Below the pieces are notes generated by a model, which saw only the letters and a list, made by a program, of their open reading frames with translations, did no database searches and was not told where the DNA came from. 64,000 bases of DNA from Klebsiella grimontii (GTDB taxonomy: Bacteria > Pseudomonadota > Gammaproteobacteria > Enterobacterales > Enterobacteriaceae), in assembly GCF_900200035.1 (NCBI RefSeq), contig NZ_FZTC01000045.1, positions 85,527 to 149,526 of the forward strand. The letters are read 5' to 3'. A program made the position numbers and the translations under genes. Below, piece after piece: positions 48,533-58,634 of this stretch; the first letter of the stretch is position 1, and every line of letters begins with the position of its first letter.

Positions 48533-49534
48533 ATGAAACCCAAAAAACTGACGGAAGCCGACGTGACGGCAGAATCCGTTTTTATGTTGCAACGTCGCCA
48601 GGTCCTGAAAATGCTGGGGATTAGCGCGACCGCCCTTTCCCTCTCCCCCTCCGCGCAAGCTGACCTGCTGGATTGGTTTAAAGGCAACGACCGCCCGCCG
48701 GCACCGGCGGGTAAAGCGCTGACGTTCGATAAACCGGCGCAATGGCAAAACAATCTCACGTTAACGCCGGAAGATAAGGTATCAGGCTACAACAACTTTT
48801 ATGAGTTCGGCCTGGATAAAGCCGATCCGGCGGCAAATGCCGGAAGCCTGCGCACTAACCCCTGGACGCTAACGATCGGCGGTGAAGTGGCAAAACCCCT
48901 CACGCTCGATCATGACGACCTGACCAGCCGTTTCCCGCTGGAGGAGAGAATTTACCGCATGCGCTGCGTCGAAGCCTGGTCGATGGTGATTCCGTGGGTC
49001 GGCTTCCCGCTACATAAACTGCTGTCGCTGGTCGAACCCACCAGCAATGCACGCTACGTCGCGTTTAAAACGCTTTATGCGCCTGAGCAGATGCCGGGCC
49101 AGAAGGATCGTTTTATCGGCGGCGGGCTGGCGTATCCCTATGTCGAAGGGCTGCGGCTCGATGAAGCCATGCATCCTCTGACGCTGCTCAGCGTCGGCGT
49201 GTATGGCAAAGCGCTGCCCCCGCAAAACGGCGCGCCGGTTCGACTCACCGTTCCCTGGAAGTACGGTTTCAAAGGGATAAAGTCGATCGTCAGTATCGAA
49301 CTGACTCGTGAACGTCCCCCCACCACCTGGAACCTCGCCGGGCCTGAGGAATATGGCTTCTACGCCAACGTCAACCCGCATGTCGATCATCCCCGCTGGT
49401 CGCAGGCAACCGAGCGCTTTATCGGCGCAGGCGGCGTACTCGACGTCAAACGCCAGCCAACGTTGCTCTTCAACGGCTATGCCGAGGAAGTGGCCTCGCT
49501 CTACCGGGGCCTGAACCTGCGGGAGAATTACTAG
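48533..49534 (+). CDS. msrP: Methionine sulfoxide reductase catalytic subunit MsrP
   Basis: Periplasmic molybdopterin enzyme that repairs oxidised methionines in envelope proteins, 333 residues. Twin-arginine signal with [19 protein letters not shown] at about 21-39; the molybdopterin Cys is in MRCVEAW (about 143). Start MKPKKL has GGAGG upstream; earlier in-frame starts would lengthen the signal peptide. The TAG stop overlaps the GTG start of msrQ. In E. coli msrPQ is elsewhere, next to hprRS; here no such two-component pair is adjacent. Confidence 0.94.
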   Translation: MKPKKLTEADVTAESVFMLQRRQVLKMLGISATALSLSPSAQADLLDWFKGNDRPPAPAGKALTFDKPAQWQNNLTLTPEDKVSGYNNFYEFGLDKADPAANAGSLRTNPWTLTIGGEVAKPLTLDHDDLTSRFPLEERIYRMRCVEAWSMVIPWVGFPLHKLLSLVEPTSNARYVAFKTLYAPEQMPGQKDRFIGGGLAYPYVEGLRLDEAMHPLTLLSVGVYGKALPPQNGAPVRLTVPWKYGFKGIKSIVSIELTRERPPTTWNLAGPEEYGFYANVNPHVDHPRWSQATERFIGAGGVLDVKRQPTLLFNGYAEEVASLYRGLNLRENY

Positions 49535-50133
49535 TGCGCCTGACTGTAAAGCAGATAACCTGGCTGAAAGCGCTTCTCCATCTTGCCGGCTTTTTGCCTT
49601 TTGTCTGGCTGTTTTGGGCCGGGCATCAAGGGTATTTCAGCGCCGATCCGGCAAAGGATATCCAGCACTTCACCGGTAGGATGGCTCTTAAATTCCTGCT
49701 GGCTACCTTGCTTGTTTCGCCGCTGGCGCGCTACGCTAAACAGCCGTTATTGATACGCACCCGGCGTTTACTCGGTTTATGGTGCTTTGCCTGGGCAACG
49801 CTGCATTTGACCAGCTATACGCTGCTCGAACTTGGGATTAACAATCTGACGCTATTGGGTACAGAAGTGTTCACCCGCCCCTACCTGACGCTGGGGTTAA
49901 TCAGCTGGCTGATTCTGCTGGCGCTGGCGGCGACGTCAACGCAAGCGATGCAGCGAAAATTGGGGCGTCGCTGGCAAACATTGCATAACTTCGTCTATGT
50001 TGTCGCGATCCTCGCCCCCATCCACTACCTGTGGTCGGTGAAGATTTTATCCCCGCAACCGATAATTTATGCGCTGCTGGCGGTCCTGCTTCTGGCATGG
50101 CGATACAAGAAGTTCCGCCAGTGGTGGCGCTAA
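49534..50133 (+). CDS. msrQ: Heme-containing membrane subunit MsrQ
   Basis: 199 residues, six membrane helices, with heme-ligand His candidates in [26 protein letters not shown] and [18 protein letters not shown]. It passes electrons from flavin reductase or quinol to MsrP. GTG start overlapping msrP stop by one base. C-terminus is about 12 residues shorter than E. coli. Confidence 0.93.
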   Translation: MRLTVKQITWLKALLHLAGFLPFVWLFWAGHQGYFSADPAKDIQHFTGRMALKFLLATLLVSPLARYAKQPLLIRTRRLLGLWCFAWATLHLTSYTLLELGINNLTLLGTEVFTRPYLTLGLISWLILLALAATSTQAMQRKLGRRWQTLHNFVYVVAILAPIHYLWSVKILSPQPIIYALLAVLLLAWRYKKFRQWWR

Positions 50134-50526
50134 TTCCGGATATGTGCAGTTTCCCGCAGTTCTTTTATCAACCGCCACTCTTTTCACGATAGCGGTTGAT
50201 AATCTTCCCTGATAAGACCAGTATTTAGCTGCCAATTGCTACGAAATCGTTATAATGTGCGACTTTGGTTTTCCTGACGGGCTTTTTGAGTCCCGAAAAG
50301 GTGACAATCGCGCATCGAAGGTATATTTTGTTTTTTACCCGAGAATGGCAGAAGATAGCCGCATATTGGCCGATAAGTTTCGCTTTTTGCTTTCGAGCAT
50401 CGGAGGCTTAACCTGTCGGCTTCTGAAGAAGCGCGGCATCTTGCAACAGCAGTAATTCATATGCTTTACAGACGGTGCTAACACGCCTGTCACAATCACA
50501 CTAAACAAAGAGTACGGAACCCACTC
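50134..50526 (+). promoter_or_regulatory. accBC upstream region and long leader (393 bp)
   Basis: TATAAT at 50251-50256 is a strong -10 for accBC and would give a leader of about 265 bases, similar to the long accBC leader in E. coli that takes part in AccB autoregulation. No good -35 is visible. A 66-codon open frame in the leader starts inside the -10 and is not considered a gene. Confidence 0.55.
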
Positions 50527-51000
50527 ATGGATATTCGTAAGATTAAAAAACTGATCGAGCTGGTTGAAGAATCAGGCATCTCCGAACTGGAAATTTCTGA
50601 AGGCGAAGAGTCTGTACGCATCAGCCGTGCCGCGCCAAACGCAGGTTTCCCGGTGATGCAACAGGCTTATGCCGCACCGATGATGCAGCAACAGCCAGCG
50701 CTGTCTAACGCAGTCGCCTCTGCGGCAACGCCAGCAATGGAAGCCCCTGCGGCAGCGGAAATCAGTGGCCACATCGTACGTTCCCCAATGGTTGGTACTT
50801 TCTACCGCACCCCGAGCCCGGACGCGAAAGCCTTCATCGAAATCGGTCAGAAAGTTAACGCGGGCGATACCCTGTGCATCGTTGAAGCCATGAAAATGAT
50901 GAACCAGATCGAAGCCGATAAATCCGGCGTGGTGAAAGCCATTCTGGTCGAAAGTGGTCAACCGGTAGAATTTGACGAGCCACTGGTCGTCATCGAATAA
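50527..51000 (+). CDS. accB: Biotin carboxyl carrier protein of acetyl-CoA carboxylase
   Basis: 157 residues. N-terminal dimerisation and autoregulatory segment ([18 protein letters not shown]), Ala/Pro-rich linker (about 45-80) and a biotinyl domain with the biotin-accepting Lys123 in EAMKMMN, plus the thumb segment YRTPSPDA. It carries carboxybiotin from AccC to the carboxyltransferase in the first step of fatty acid synthesis. accC begins 10 bases later. Confidence 0.98.
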   Translation: MDIRKIKKLIELVEESGISELEISEGEESVRISRAAPNAGFPVMQQAYAAPMMQQQPALSNAVASAATPAMEAPAAAEISGHIVRSPMVGTFYRTPSPDAKAFIEIGQKVNAGDTLCIVEAMKMMNQIEADKSGVVKAILVESGQPVEFDEPLVVIE

Positions 51001-51010
51001 CGAGGCGAAC

Positions 51011-52360
51011 ATGCTGGATAAAATTGTTATCGCCAACCGCGGCGAGATTGCATTGCGTATCCTGCGTGCCTGTAAAGAACTGGGCATCAAGACCGTTGCT
51101 GTGCACTCAACGGCGGATCGCGATTTAAAACACGTATTGTTAGCGGATGAGACGGTCTGTATCGGCCCGGCGCCGTCCGTAAAAAGCTACCTTAATATCC
51201 CGGCGATTATCAGCGCTGCTGAAATCACCGGCGCGGTGGCTATTCACCCGGGTTACGGATTTTTGTCCGAAAACGCAAACTTCGCTGAGCAGGTTGAGCG
51301 TTCCGGCTTTATCTTTATCGGTCCGAAAGCTGACACCATCCGCCTGATGGGCGATAAAGTGTCGGCTATCACCGCGATGAAGAAAGCCGGCGTTCCGACC
51401 GTACCGGGCTCTGACGGCCCGCTGGGCGAAGATATGGACGTTAACCGCGCTCATGCAAAACGCATTGGCTACCCGGTGATTATCAAAGCCTCCGGCGGCG
51501 GCGGCGGTCGCGGTATGCGCGTCGTGCGCAGCGATGCTGAGCTGGCGCAATCCATCTCCATGACCAAAGCGGAAGCGAAAGCCGCTTTCAACAACGACAT
51601 GGTGTATATGGAGAAATACCTGGAGAATCCTCGTCACATCGAGATCCAGGTACTGGCTGACGGCCAGGGTAACGCTATCTATCTGGCTGAGCGCGACTGC
51701 TCCATGCAGCGTCGTCACCAGAAAGTGGTCGAAGAGGCGCCAGCACCGGGCATTACGCCGGAACTGCGTCGCTATATCGGCGAGCGTTGCTCCAAAGCGT
51801 GCGTCGATATCGGCTATCGCGGCGCGGGTACTTTTGAGTTCCTGTTCGAAAACGGCGAGTTCTATTTCATCGAAATGAACACCCGTATTCAGGTTGAACA
51901 TCCGGTAACCGAAATGATCACCGGCGTCGACCTGATTAAAGAACAGCTGCGTATCGCTGCAGGGCAGCCGCTGTCCATCAAGCAGGAAGAAGTTGTGGTT
52001 AAAGGCCATGCGGTGGAATGCCGTATCAACGCCGAAGACCCGAATACCTTCCTGCCGAGCCCGGGTAAAATTACCCGCTTCCACGCGCCGGGCGGTTTTG
52101 GCGTGCGCTGGGAGTCTCATATCTACGCAGGCTACACCGTGCCTCCGTACTATGACTCCATGATCGGGAAGCTGATCTGCTATGGCGAAAACCGTGATGT
52201 CGCGATTGCCCGCATGAAGAATGCGCTGCAGGAGCTGATTATCGACGGCATCAAAACCAACGTTGATCTGCAGATTCGCATCATGAACGACGAGCATTTC
52301 CAGAATGGTGGCACCAATATCCACTATCTGGAGAAAAAACTCGGATTGCAGGAGAAGTAA
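51011..52360 (+). CDS. accC: Acetyl-CoA carboxylase biotin carboxylase subunit
   Basis: 449-residue ATP-grasp enzyme that carboxylates biotin on Acc[19 protein letters not shown] start, glycine-rich ATP lid [14 protein letters not shown] (about 159-172), metal site [15 protein letters not shown] and catalytic Arg in [13 protein letters not shown] (about 289-301). Length equals E. coli. Overlaps nothing and shares the accBC transcript ending at a hairpin terminator. Confidence 0.98.
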   Translation: MLDKIVIANRGEIALRILRACKELGIKTVAVHSTADRDLKHVLLADETVCIGPAPSVKSYLNIPAIISAAEITGAVAIHPGYGFLSENANFAEQVERSGFIFIGPKADTIRLMGDKVSAITAMKKAGVPTVPGSDGPLGEDMDVNRAHAKRIGYPVIIKASGGGGGRGMRVVRSDAELAQSISMTKAEAKAAFNNDMVYMEKYLENPRHIEIQVLADGQGNAIYLAERDCSMQRRHQKVVEEAPAPGITPELRRYIGERCSKACVDIGYRGAGTFEFLFENGEFYFIEMNTRIQVEHPVTEMITGVDLIKEQLRIAAGQPLSIKQEEVVVKGHAVECRINAEDPNTFLPSPGKITRFHAPGGFGVRWESHIYAGYTVPPYYDSMIGKLICYGENRDVAIARMKNALQELIIDGIKTNVDLQIRIMNDEHFQNGGTNIHYLEKKLGLQEK

Positions 52361-52375
52361 TTCTGCCATCGTTGC

Positions 52376-52402
52376 AAAAGGCCGGATAACCCGGCCTTTT
52401 TT
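52376..52402 (+). terminator. accBC terminator
   Basis: AAGGCCGG (52378-52385) pairs with CCGGCCTT (52391-52398), then a T6 run; 18 bases after accC. Confidence 0.9.
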
Positions 52403-52470
52403 CTTTTTCTCTCCCCTCCTCTTTGCCATGCGGTACAATCCCCGCTTTCTTCATCCTCAGGGGACAAAAA

Positions 52471-52713
52471 ATGGACAAGCGTTTTGTTCAGGCCCATAAA
52501 GAGGCGCGCTGGGCGCTGTGGCTAACCCTTCTCTACCTTGCGGCCTGGCTGGCTGCCGCCTATCTGCCGGGCGTCGGTATTGGTATCACCGGTCTGCCGC
52601 ACTGGTTTGAAATGGCCTGCCTGCTGGTACCGCTGGTGTTTATTCTGCTGTGCTGGGCGATGGTGCGTTTCATCTTCCGCGATATTTCCCTGGAGGATAA
52701 CGATGCAGTTTGA
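52471..52713 (+). CDS. yhdT: YhdT, small membrane protein (DUF997)
   Basis: 80-residue protein with two hydrophobic helices (LWLTLLYLAAWLAAAYL and MACLLVPLVFILLCWAMVRFIF). Start MDKRFVQAHKEARWAL matches E. coli YhdT. It ends inside panF, with 11 bases overlap, so it is probably translated together with PanF; whether it acts in pantothenate uptake is unknown. Confidence 0.93.
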   Translation: MDKRFVQAHKEARWALWLTLLYLAAWLAAAYLPGVGIGITGLPHWFEMACLLVPLVFILLCWAMVRFIFRDISLEDNDAV

Positions 52714-54154
52714 AATCATCGTTGTACTGCTCGTTTACCTGTTGGTCGTGTTTGGTCTGTCGATTTACGCGATGCGCAAACGCAGCAGCGGCAGCTTTCT
52801 CAGCGAATACTTTCTCGGTAGCCGTTCGATGGGCGGCTTCGTTCTCGCAATGACGCTAACCGCCACCTATATCAGCGCCAGTTCTTTTATCGGCGGGCCG
52901 GGAGCCGCCTATAAATATGGACTTGGCTGGGTGCTGCTGGCGATGATTCAGGTGCCAACAATCTGGCTGTCATTAGGGATACTCGGCAAAAAGTTCGCCA
53001 TTCTGGCGCGGCGCTATAACGCGATTACCCTTAACGATATGCTACAGGCGCGCTACCAAAGCCGCGCGGTCGTCTGGATAGCGAGCGTAAGCCTACTGGT
53101 CGCCTTTGTCGGGGCGATTGCCGTGCAGTTTATCGGCGGCGCCCGCCTGCTGGAAACCGCCGCCGGCATCAAATATGAAACGGGCCTGCTGATCTTCGGC
53201 ATCACTATCGCGCTGTACACCGCCTTCGGCGGCTTCCGCGCCAGCGTCCTCAACGACACGATGCAAGGTATGGTCATGCTGATCGGCACCATCGTCTTGC
53301 TGGTTGGCGTCGTACACGCGGCAGGCGGATTGCATAACGCCGTGGATACGCTGCAGCATATCGACCCGAAGCTGGTATCGCCGCACGGAGCGAACGATAT
53401 CCTCACTCCGGCATTTATGACCTCCTTCTGGGTTCTGGTGTGCTTCGGGGTTATCGGCCTGCCGCACACCGCCGTGCGCTGCATCTCTTATAAAGATAGT
53501 AAAGCGGTGCACCGCGGCATCATCATCGGTACCATCGTTGTCGCGATCCTGATGTTTGGTATGCATCTGGCCGGCGCGCTGGGTAGAGCCGTTTTGCCCC
53601 ACCTGACCGTCCCGGATCAGGTTATCCCGACCCTGATGGTGCAGGTTCTCCCCCCCTGGGCTGCGGGTCTGTTTCTGGCGGCCCCGATGGCCGCGATCAT
53701 GTCGAACGTCAATGCCCATTTATTGCAGGCTTCAGCTACGATCATTAAAGATCTTTGGCTCAGCGCTCAGCCGACGAAAAAACATAATGAACAGAAGCTA
53801 AAGCGGATCTCAACGATCGCCACGCTGGTGCTGGGGATCCTGATGATGCTGGCCGCCTGGCGTCCGCCTGAGATGATCATCTGGCTCAACCTGCTGGCGT
53901 TCGGCGGCCTTGAGGCCGTGTTCTTATGGCCGCTGGTTCTGGGTCTGTACTGGGAACGGGCGAATGCAACAGGCGCATTGAGCGCGATGATCGTCGGCGG
54001 CGTACTCTATGCCATACTCGCCACTTTTAATCTTCAGTACCTGGGCTTCCATCCGATAGTGCCCTCGTTGCTGTTAAGCTTATTGGCTTTCCTGGTCGGA
54101 AACCGGTTCGGTACCTCCGCCCCGCAAGCCGCCGTATTGACTACTGATAAATAA
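52703..54154 (+). CDS. panF: Sodium/pantothenate symporter
   Basis: 483-residue member of the solute:sodium symporter family with thirteen predicted helices. Family signature [20 protein letters not shown] and N-terminal [18 protein letters not shown] are present. Imports pantothenate, the CoA precursor. The true ATG (52703) lies in the last codons of yhdT with TGGAGG upstream; the open frame extends further left without a start that fits. Confidence 0.96.
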   Translation: MQFEIIVVLLVYLLVVFGLSIYAMRKRSSGSFLSEYFLGSRSMGGFVLAMTLTATYISASSFIGGPGAAYKYGLGWVLLAMIQVPTIWLSLGILGKKFAILARRYNAITLNDMLQARYQSRAVVWIASVSLLVAFVGAIAVQFIGGARLLETAAGIKYETGLLIFGITIALYTAFGGFRASVLNDTMQGMVMLIGTIVLLVGVVHAAGGLHNAVDTLQHIDPKLVSPHGANDILTPAFMTSFWVLVCFGVIGLPHTAVRCISYKDSKAVHRGIIIGTIVVAILMFGMHLAGALGRAVLPHLTVPDQVIPTLMVQVLPPWAAGLFLAAPMAAIMSNVNAHLLQASATIIKDLWLSAQPTKKHNEQKLKRISTIATLVLGILMMLAAWRPPEMIIWLNLLAFGGLEAVFLWPLVLGLYWERANATGALSAMIVGGVLYAILATFNLQYLGFHPIVPSLLLSLLAFLVGNRFGTSAPQAAVLTTDK

Positions 54155-54165
54155 AGAGTTTTGCC

Positions 54166-55047
54166 ATGCCATGGATCCAACTGAAATTGAATACTACCGG
54201 CGCGAACGCGGAAGAGCTGAGTGATGCGCTGATGGAAGCGGGTTCCGTTTCCATTACTTTCCAGGATACTCACGATACGCCGGTATTCGAACCTCTACCG
54301 GGTGAAACCCGTCTGTGGGGCGATACGGACGTTATCGGTCTGTTTGACGCCGAAACCGATATGGCAGAGGTGGTCGCCATTCTGCAGCAGCATCCGCTGT
54401 TGGGCGTCGGTTTCGTGCATAAAATCGAACAACTGGAAGATAAAGACTGGGAGCGCGAGTGGATGGATAACTTCCACCCTATGTGCTTTGGTCAACGACT
54501 GTGGATTTGCCCGAGCTGGCGCGATGTTCCGGATGAAAACGCCGTGAACGTGATGCTCGACCCGGGCCTGGCGTTTGGTACCGGTACGCATCCCACCACC
54601 GCGATGTGCCTGCAGTGGCTGGATGGACTCGATCTCGCGGGTAAAACGATTATCGATTTTGGCTGCGGCTCAGGCATTCTGGCTATCGCGGCATTAAAGC
54701 TGGGCGCGGCGAAAGCTATCGGTATTGATATCGATCCGCAGGCCATTCAGGCCAGCCGCGATAATGCCGAACGTAACGGGGTCTCTGAACGCCTGGAACT
54801 TTATCTGCCCAAGGATCAGCCAGAGGCGATGAAAGCCGATGTGGTGGTCGCCAACATTCTGGCTGGCCCATTACGCGAGCTGGCCCCTCTTATCAGCGTG
54901 CTGCCGGTTACAGGCGGTCTGCTGGGGCTTTCCGGTATCCTTGCCAGCCAGGCGGAAAGCGTTTGTGAAGCCTACGCCGAGCTCTTTGAGCTCGATCCCG
55001 TCGTGGAAAAAGAGGAGTGGTGCCGGATTACCGGTTATAAAAAGTAA
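54166..55047 (+). CDS. prmA: Ribosomal protein L11 methyltransferase
   Basis: 293 residues, same as E. coli. N-terminal substrate-recognition domain, linker, and a class I SAM methyltransferase domain with [20 protein letters not shown] (about 161-180) and [11 protein letters not shown] (motif IV, NILA). Trimethylates three sites on L11. Follows panF after 11 bases; possibly co-transcribed. Confidence 0.97.
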   Translation: MPWIQLKLNTTGANAEELSDALMEAGSVSITFQDTHDTPVFEPLPGETRLWGDTDVIGLFDAETDMAEVVAILQQHPLLGVGFVHKIEQLEDKDWEREWMDNFHPMCFGQRLWICPSWRDVPDENAVNVMLDPGLAFGTGTHPTTAMCLQWLDGLDLAGKTIIDFGCGSGILAIAALKLGAAKAIGIDIDPQAIQASRDNAERNGVSERLELYLPKDQPEAMKADVVVANILAGPLRELAPLISVLPVTGGLLGLSGILASQAESVCEAYAELFELDPVVEKEEWCRITGYKK

Positions 55048-55185
55048 TCTCTCCTTGTGGCCTCATCGCAGGCCACAACTTTTCGCGTTTTCTGTACATA
55101 ATCTTGCGCTCAATAAGAATAAGATGATGAGGTAACGTATTGTAGTTACCAATAAAATCATCATTCTATTCATCGGACGAATTAT

Positions 55186-55926
55186 ATGAAAACATCTTTA
55201 GGCAAGGCGGCATTGTTGGCGTTAAGCATGATGCCCGTTACGGTTTTCGCTTCCCACTGGAGCTATGAAGGCGAAGGTTCGCCGGAACACTGGGGGGCGC
55301 TCAATGAGGAGTATAAAACCTGCCAGAACGGCATGAACCAATCCCCCATCAACATCGATGCCACGTTCAAAACCCACCTTTCACCGCTGGATACGCACTA
55401 CATCGATGGCCCAATCACGCTCATTAATAATGGCCATACCATCCAGGCGGCGCTAAAGACCACGACAGCGGACACCATTACGATTGACGGTACGCCATTT
55501 ATCCTCCAGCAGTTCCATTTCCATGCCCCGAGCGAAAACACGGTCCACGGCAAGCACTATGCGATGGAGATGCATCTGGTACATAAGAACGCTAAAGGCG
55601 CCGTCGCCGTGGTGGCGGTGATGTTCGAGCAGGGCGCGGAAAATACAGAACTGAACAAGCTGTGGGCCACCATGCCCGAGCAGGCTGAGCAGACGGCTAA
55701 AATTGTCACGCAAATGGATCTCAACGTCCTGCTTCCCGTAGATAAAACCTACTGGCGCTTTAGCGGCTCTCTGACCACTCCGCCTTGTTCAGAAGGGGTA
55801 ACCTGGATTGTGCTTAAGCATCCCCTGACCCTTTCTTCAGCGCAGCTGGCAAAATTCAGCCACGCTATGCATCACGATAACAATCGTCCGGTACAGCCGC
55901 TGAACGGTCGCGTGGTCATAGAGTAA
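55186..55926 (+). CDS. cah: Periplasmic alpha-carbonic anhydrase
   Basis: Zinc enzyme interconverting CO2 and bicarbonate, 246 residues. Signal peptide about 1-22 (ending TVFAS). Zinc ligands are His111 and His113 in QFHFHAPSEN and His130 in EMHLVH; the proton-shuttle and core segment NQSPINI and the C-terminal SLTTPPCSEGVTWIV are typical, with Cys46 and the Cys in PPC likely forming a disulfide. It is not next to prmA in E. coli; the prmA-dusB gap there is empty. It has its own short leader with an A/T-rich promoter region. Confidence 0.93.
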   Translation: MKTSLGKAALLALSMMPVTVFASHWSYEGEGSPEHWGALNEEYKTCQNGMNQSPINIDATFKTHLSPLDTHYIDGPITLINNGHTIQAALKTTTADTITIDGTPFILQQFHFHAPSENTVHGKHYAMEMHLVHKNAKGAVAVVAVMFEQGAENTELNKLWATMPEQAEQTAKIVTQMDLNVLLPVDKTYWRFSGSLTTPPCSEGVTWIVLKHPLTLSSAQLAKFSHAMHHDNNRPVQPLNGRVVIE

Positions 55927-56254
55927 ACATCAGAGATGCTTCACGATCATGTTCTGAAATGAGAGCTAACTCACATAAAGCCAAGGTAATTTGCTGATTT
56001 CTTCAGCAGATTATCTTGCCCGCAGCCGGCTCCGGGAAGAAAAAATGAGAAGTTAGACAAAATTATATGTGTAGATAAATTCATCACATATTTTTAATGC
56101 AATGATTTATAAAGCTAATTATTCATGGACGCTAATCTTCACGGCGATTCTTTGATCCACCGCAGAGGATTGCTCAAAGTTTGGCCTTTCATCTCGTGCA
56201 AAAAATGCGTAATATACGCCGCCTTGCAGTCACAGTATGGTCATTTCTTAACTC
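55927..56254. other. cah-dusB intergenic region (328 bp)
   Basis: First half is AT-rich without recognised content. The second half holds the fis operon promoter and a Fis site. No gene detected. Confidence 0.6.
56172..56215 (+). promoter_or_regulatory. dusB-fis promoter with Fis-binding site
   Basis: -10 TAATAT at 56210-56215, -35 TTTCAT at 56187-56192, 17-bp spacer, and a GC-rich discriminator ACGCCGCC after the -10, the stringent, growth-rate-controlled fis promoter. A 15-bp Fis-like site (56172-56186, GCTCAAAGTTTGGCC) overlaps the -35 border, as expected for autorepression. Layout matches E. coli. Confidence 0.8.
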
Positions 56255-57220
56255 ATGCGCATCGGACACTACCAGCTCAGGAATCGACTCATCGCAGCGC
56301 CTATGGCTGGCATTACTGACAGACCATTCCGGACGTTGTGTTACGAGATGGGAGCAGGATTGACCGTATCCGAGATGATGTCCTCCAACCCGCAGGTTTG
56401 GGAGAGCGACAAGTCCCGCTTACGGATGGTGCACGTTGATGAGCCCGGTATTCGTACCGTGCAAATCGCCGGCAGCGTGCCGGAAGAGATGGCTGCAGCC
56501 GCCCGTATTAACGTGGAAAGCGGCGCCCAGATTATTGATATCAATATGGGGTGTCCGGCTAAAAAGGTGAATCGTAAGCTTGCAGGTTCAGCCCTCTTGC
56601 AGTACCCCGACCAGGTGAAGTCCATCCTGACGGCGGTCGTCAAAGCAGTGGACGTTCCCGTAACTCTCAAGATTCGCACCGGTTGGGAACCGGAACACCG
56701 TAACTGTGTAGAAATTGCCCAACTGGCTGAAGAATGTGGCATTCAGGCTCTGACTATTCACGGACGCACGCGCGCCTGCTTGTTTAACGGAGATGCTGAG
56801 TACGACAGTATTCGGGCAGTTAAGCAGAAAGTTTCCATTCCGGTTATCGCGAATGGCGACATTACTGACCCGCTTAAAGCCAGAGCTGTGCTCGACTATA
56901 CGGGGGCAGATGCCCTTATGATAGGCCGTGCCGCTCAGGGAAGACCCTGGATCTTTCGGGAAATCCAGCACTATCTGGACACTGGAGAGCTGCTGCCCCC
57001 GCTGCCGTTGGCAGAGGTTAAGCGCTTGCTTTGTGCACACGTTCGGGAACTGCATGGCTTTTATGGCCAGGCAAAAGGGTACCGAATCGCACGCAAACAC
57101 GTATCCTGGTATCTGCAGGAACACGCTCCAGATGACCAGTTTCGGCGCACATTCAACGCCATAGAAGATTCCAGCGAACAGCTGGAGGCGTTGGAGGCAT
57201 ACTTCGAAAATTTTGCGTAA
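56255..57220 (+). CDS. dusB: tRNA-dihydrouridine synthase B
   Basis: Flavoenzyme that reduces uridine 17 in tRNA, 321 residues as in E. coli. TIM barrel with N-terminal [13 protein letters not shown], the catalytic Cys in [19 protein letters not shown] (about residue 100), and FMN-contact segments [12 protein letters not shown] and [11 protein letters not shown]. It is the first gene of the fis operon, and its low-efficiency start is known to affect fis expression in E. coli. Confidence 0.97.
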   Translation: MRIGHYQLRNRLIAAPMAGITDRPFRTLCYEMGAGLTVSEMMSSNPQVWESDKSRLRMVHVDEPGIRTVQIAGSVPEEMAAAARINVESGAQIIDINMGCPAKKVNRKLAGSALLQYPDQVKSILTAVVKAVDVPVTLKIRTGWEPEHRNCVEIAQLAEECGIQALTIHGRTRACLFNGDAEYDSIRAVKQKVSIPVIANGDITDPLKARAVLDYTGADALMIGRAAQGRPWIFREIQHYLDTGELLPPLPLAEVKRLLCAHVRELHGFYGQAKGYRIARKHVSWYLQEHAPDDQFRRTFNAIEDSSEQLEALEAYFENFA

Positions 57221-57244
57221 TAGAAATAAAGAGCTGACAGAACT

Positions 57245-57541
57245 ATGTTCGAACAACGCGTAAATTCTGACGTACTGACCGTTTCTACCGTTAACTCTCA
57301 GGATCAGGTGACTCAAAAGCCCCTGCGTGACTCGGTTAAACAGGCACTGAAGAACTATTTTGCTCAACTGAACGGTCAGGATGTTAATGATCTGTATGAG
57401 CTGGTACTGGCTGAAGTAGAACAGCCCCTGTTGGACATGGTGATGCAATACACCCGCGGTAACCAGACCCGTGCTGCCCTGATGATGGGCATCAACCGTG
57501 GTACTCTGCGTAAAAAATTGAAAAAATACGGCATGAACTGA
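57245..57541 (+). CDS. fis: Factor for inversion stimulation, Fis
   Basis: 98-residue nucleoid protein; residue sequence appears identical to E. coli Fis. N-terminal beta-hairpin arms (residues 1-26) for invertase contacts and a C-terminal HTH ([24 protein letters not shown], about 73-96). Activates rRNA promoters, including the rrn operon at the right end of this window. 24 bases after dusB, then a strong terminator. Confidence 0.99.
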
Positions 57542-57566
57542 TACTAATCAGTTAAATGTTTGATAT

Positions 57567-57603
57567 AAAAGGCGCTCTTCGGCATGGGGAAGCGCCTTTT
57601 TTA
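57567..57603 (+). terminator. dusB-fis terminator
   Basis: AAAAGGCGCT (57567-57576) pairs with AGCGCCTTTT (57591-57600), followed by more T; may also end acrS transcripts from the other strand. Confidence 0.88.
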
Positions 57604-57605
57604 TT

Positions 57606-58256
57606 TCATTGATTGTAATGGCTCACTGTCGCCAGCTGTCGTGTAGTCCCACAAAGGATCGACATAATATTATCAACCAAAGCGGGCGCCTGGCGATACA
57701 GATCAAATTGTCCCGGCTCCACCAGCCAGTTTTTAATAATACCGGTAAACGCGCTGTGTAAAACAATTAATGAAACTTCAACATTCGTTTCCGCTGGTAA
57801 TAATCCGTTACGAATACAGAGCTGCAAAATCCCGCCAATAATCGGATAACTAAATCCAATTCTCTTACGAATCTCAGCTTCCGGCATCATGTCGCTGGAA
57901 AACTCACATTTCTGATACAGAATTTGCATCAACGCACGCTGACGGGGATTATTGGCGATATATTGTAAACCAATAATAAATTTTTCTCGTAGCGTGCTGA
58001 GTGGATCCTGATCGTCTTTAAGGTTAAATTCATGCTGAAGCAGGTCGCGTAGCGGCAGCTGCTGTTGCCACATTTCATTAAATAGCTCCGCTTTGCTCGC
58101 AAAGTGCCAGTATACCGCTCCGCGCGTGACGCCAGCAGCATCAGCAATATCGGCTAAGGTGGTGCTGGTCACGCCGCGTAGGGCAAACTGCTGAATGGCG
58201 GACTCAATCAGAAGCTGCCGGGTCTTTAGCGCATCTTCTTTCGTTCTTCTAGGCAT
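57606..58256 (-). CDS. acrS: TetR-family repressor AcrS
   Basis: 216 residues. N-terminal HTH (TTLADIADAAGVTRGAVYWHFASKAELF, split, about 30-57) typical of AcrR/AcrS, ligand domain beyond 65. E. coli AcrS (EnvR) represses acrAB and sits divergent to acrEF. Start MPRRTKED is by homology; an earlier in-frame start adds four residues. The AcrR-like recognition helix (TRGAVYWHF) suggests it may read AcrR-type operators. Confidence 0.9.
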   Translation of the reverse strand: MPRRTKEDALKTRQLLIESAIQQFALRGVTSTTLADIADAAGVTRGAVYWHFASKAELFNEMWQQQLPLRDLLQHEFNLKDDQDPLSTLREKFIIGLQYIANNPRQRALMQILYQKCEFSSDMMPEAEIRKRIGFSYPIIGGILQLCIRNGLLPAETNVEVSLIVLHSAFTGIIKNWLVEPGQFDLYRQAPALVDNIMSILCGTTRQLATVSHYNQ

Positions 58257-58634
58257 ACGGTGCTCCACTCAACGCCAGATTGAGAGTGTGGGAAATAGCT
58301 GAATAGGTATAAACCTAGCATCTGACAATCAATATTGTTTAGCAAAAATACAGATAAGATAAATCTCAAACTAAAATAAAATAAATACATACAACAAATA
58401 ATTAATCCCAATTCATTCATGAATTAAATATCAATGTAAGCAAATTTTAATTTGAGATCATTCTAAAAACATAATCCCTGATATTTTGTTTTTACGTGCC
58501 TTGCTGATGGATAAAAAATAACTATGTCTTACATCCACCGTTTTTTATTTGTAGGATAACAAACCGCATTTTAATTCATTATTTCTTGCACAGATTCGTG
58601 GCCAAGTCAGGCTCATAATCTATAAGGAACAGCA
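58257..58634. other. acrS-acrE divergent intergenic region (378 bp)
   Basis: Strongly AT-rich (58320-58600), unlike the flanking genes. Contains TACATACA at 58386-58393, a half of the AcrR-type operator, but no full palindrome. No gene evident; H-NS binding would be expected for such a region, as acrEF is silenced by H-NS in E. coli. Confidence 0.55.

Noticed and set aside
50255..50455. A 66-codon open frame in the accBC leader
   Set aside because: Its ATG lies inside the TATAAT -10 element, so the accBC transcript would begin after it; no family resemblance and no ribosome-binding site.
58226..58420. 64-codon minus-strand open frame upstream of acrS
   Set aside because: AT-rich hydrophobic translation arising from the AT-rich control region and overlapping the acrS start; no support.
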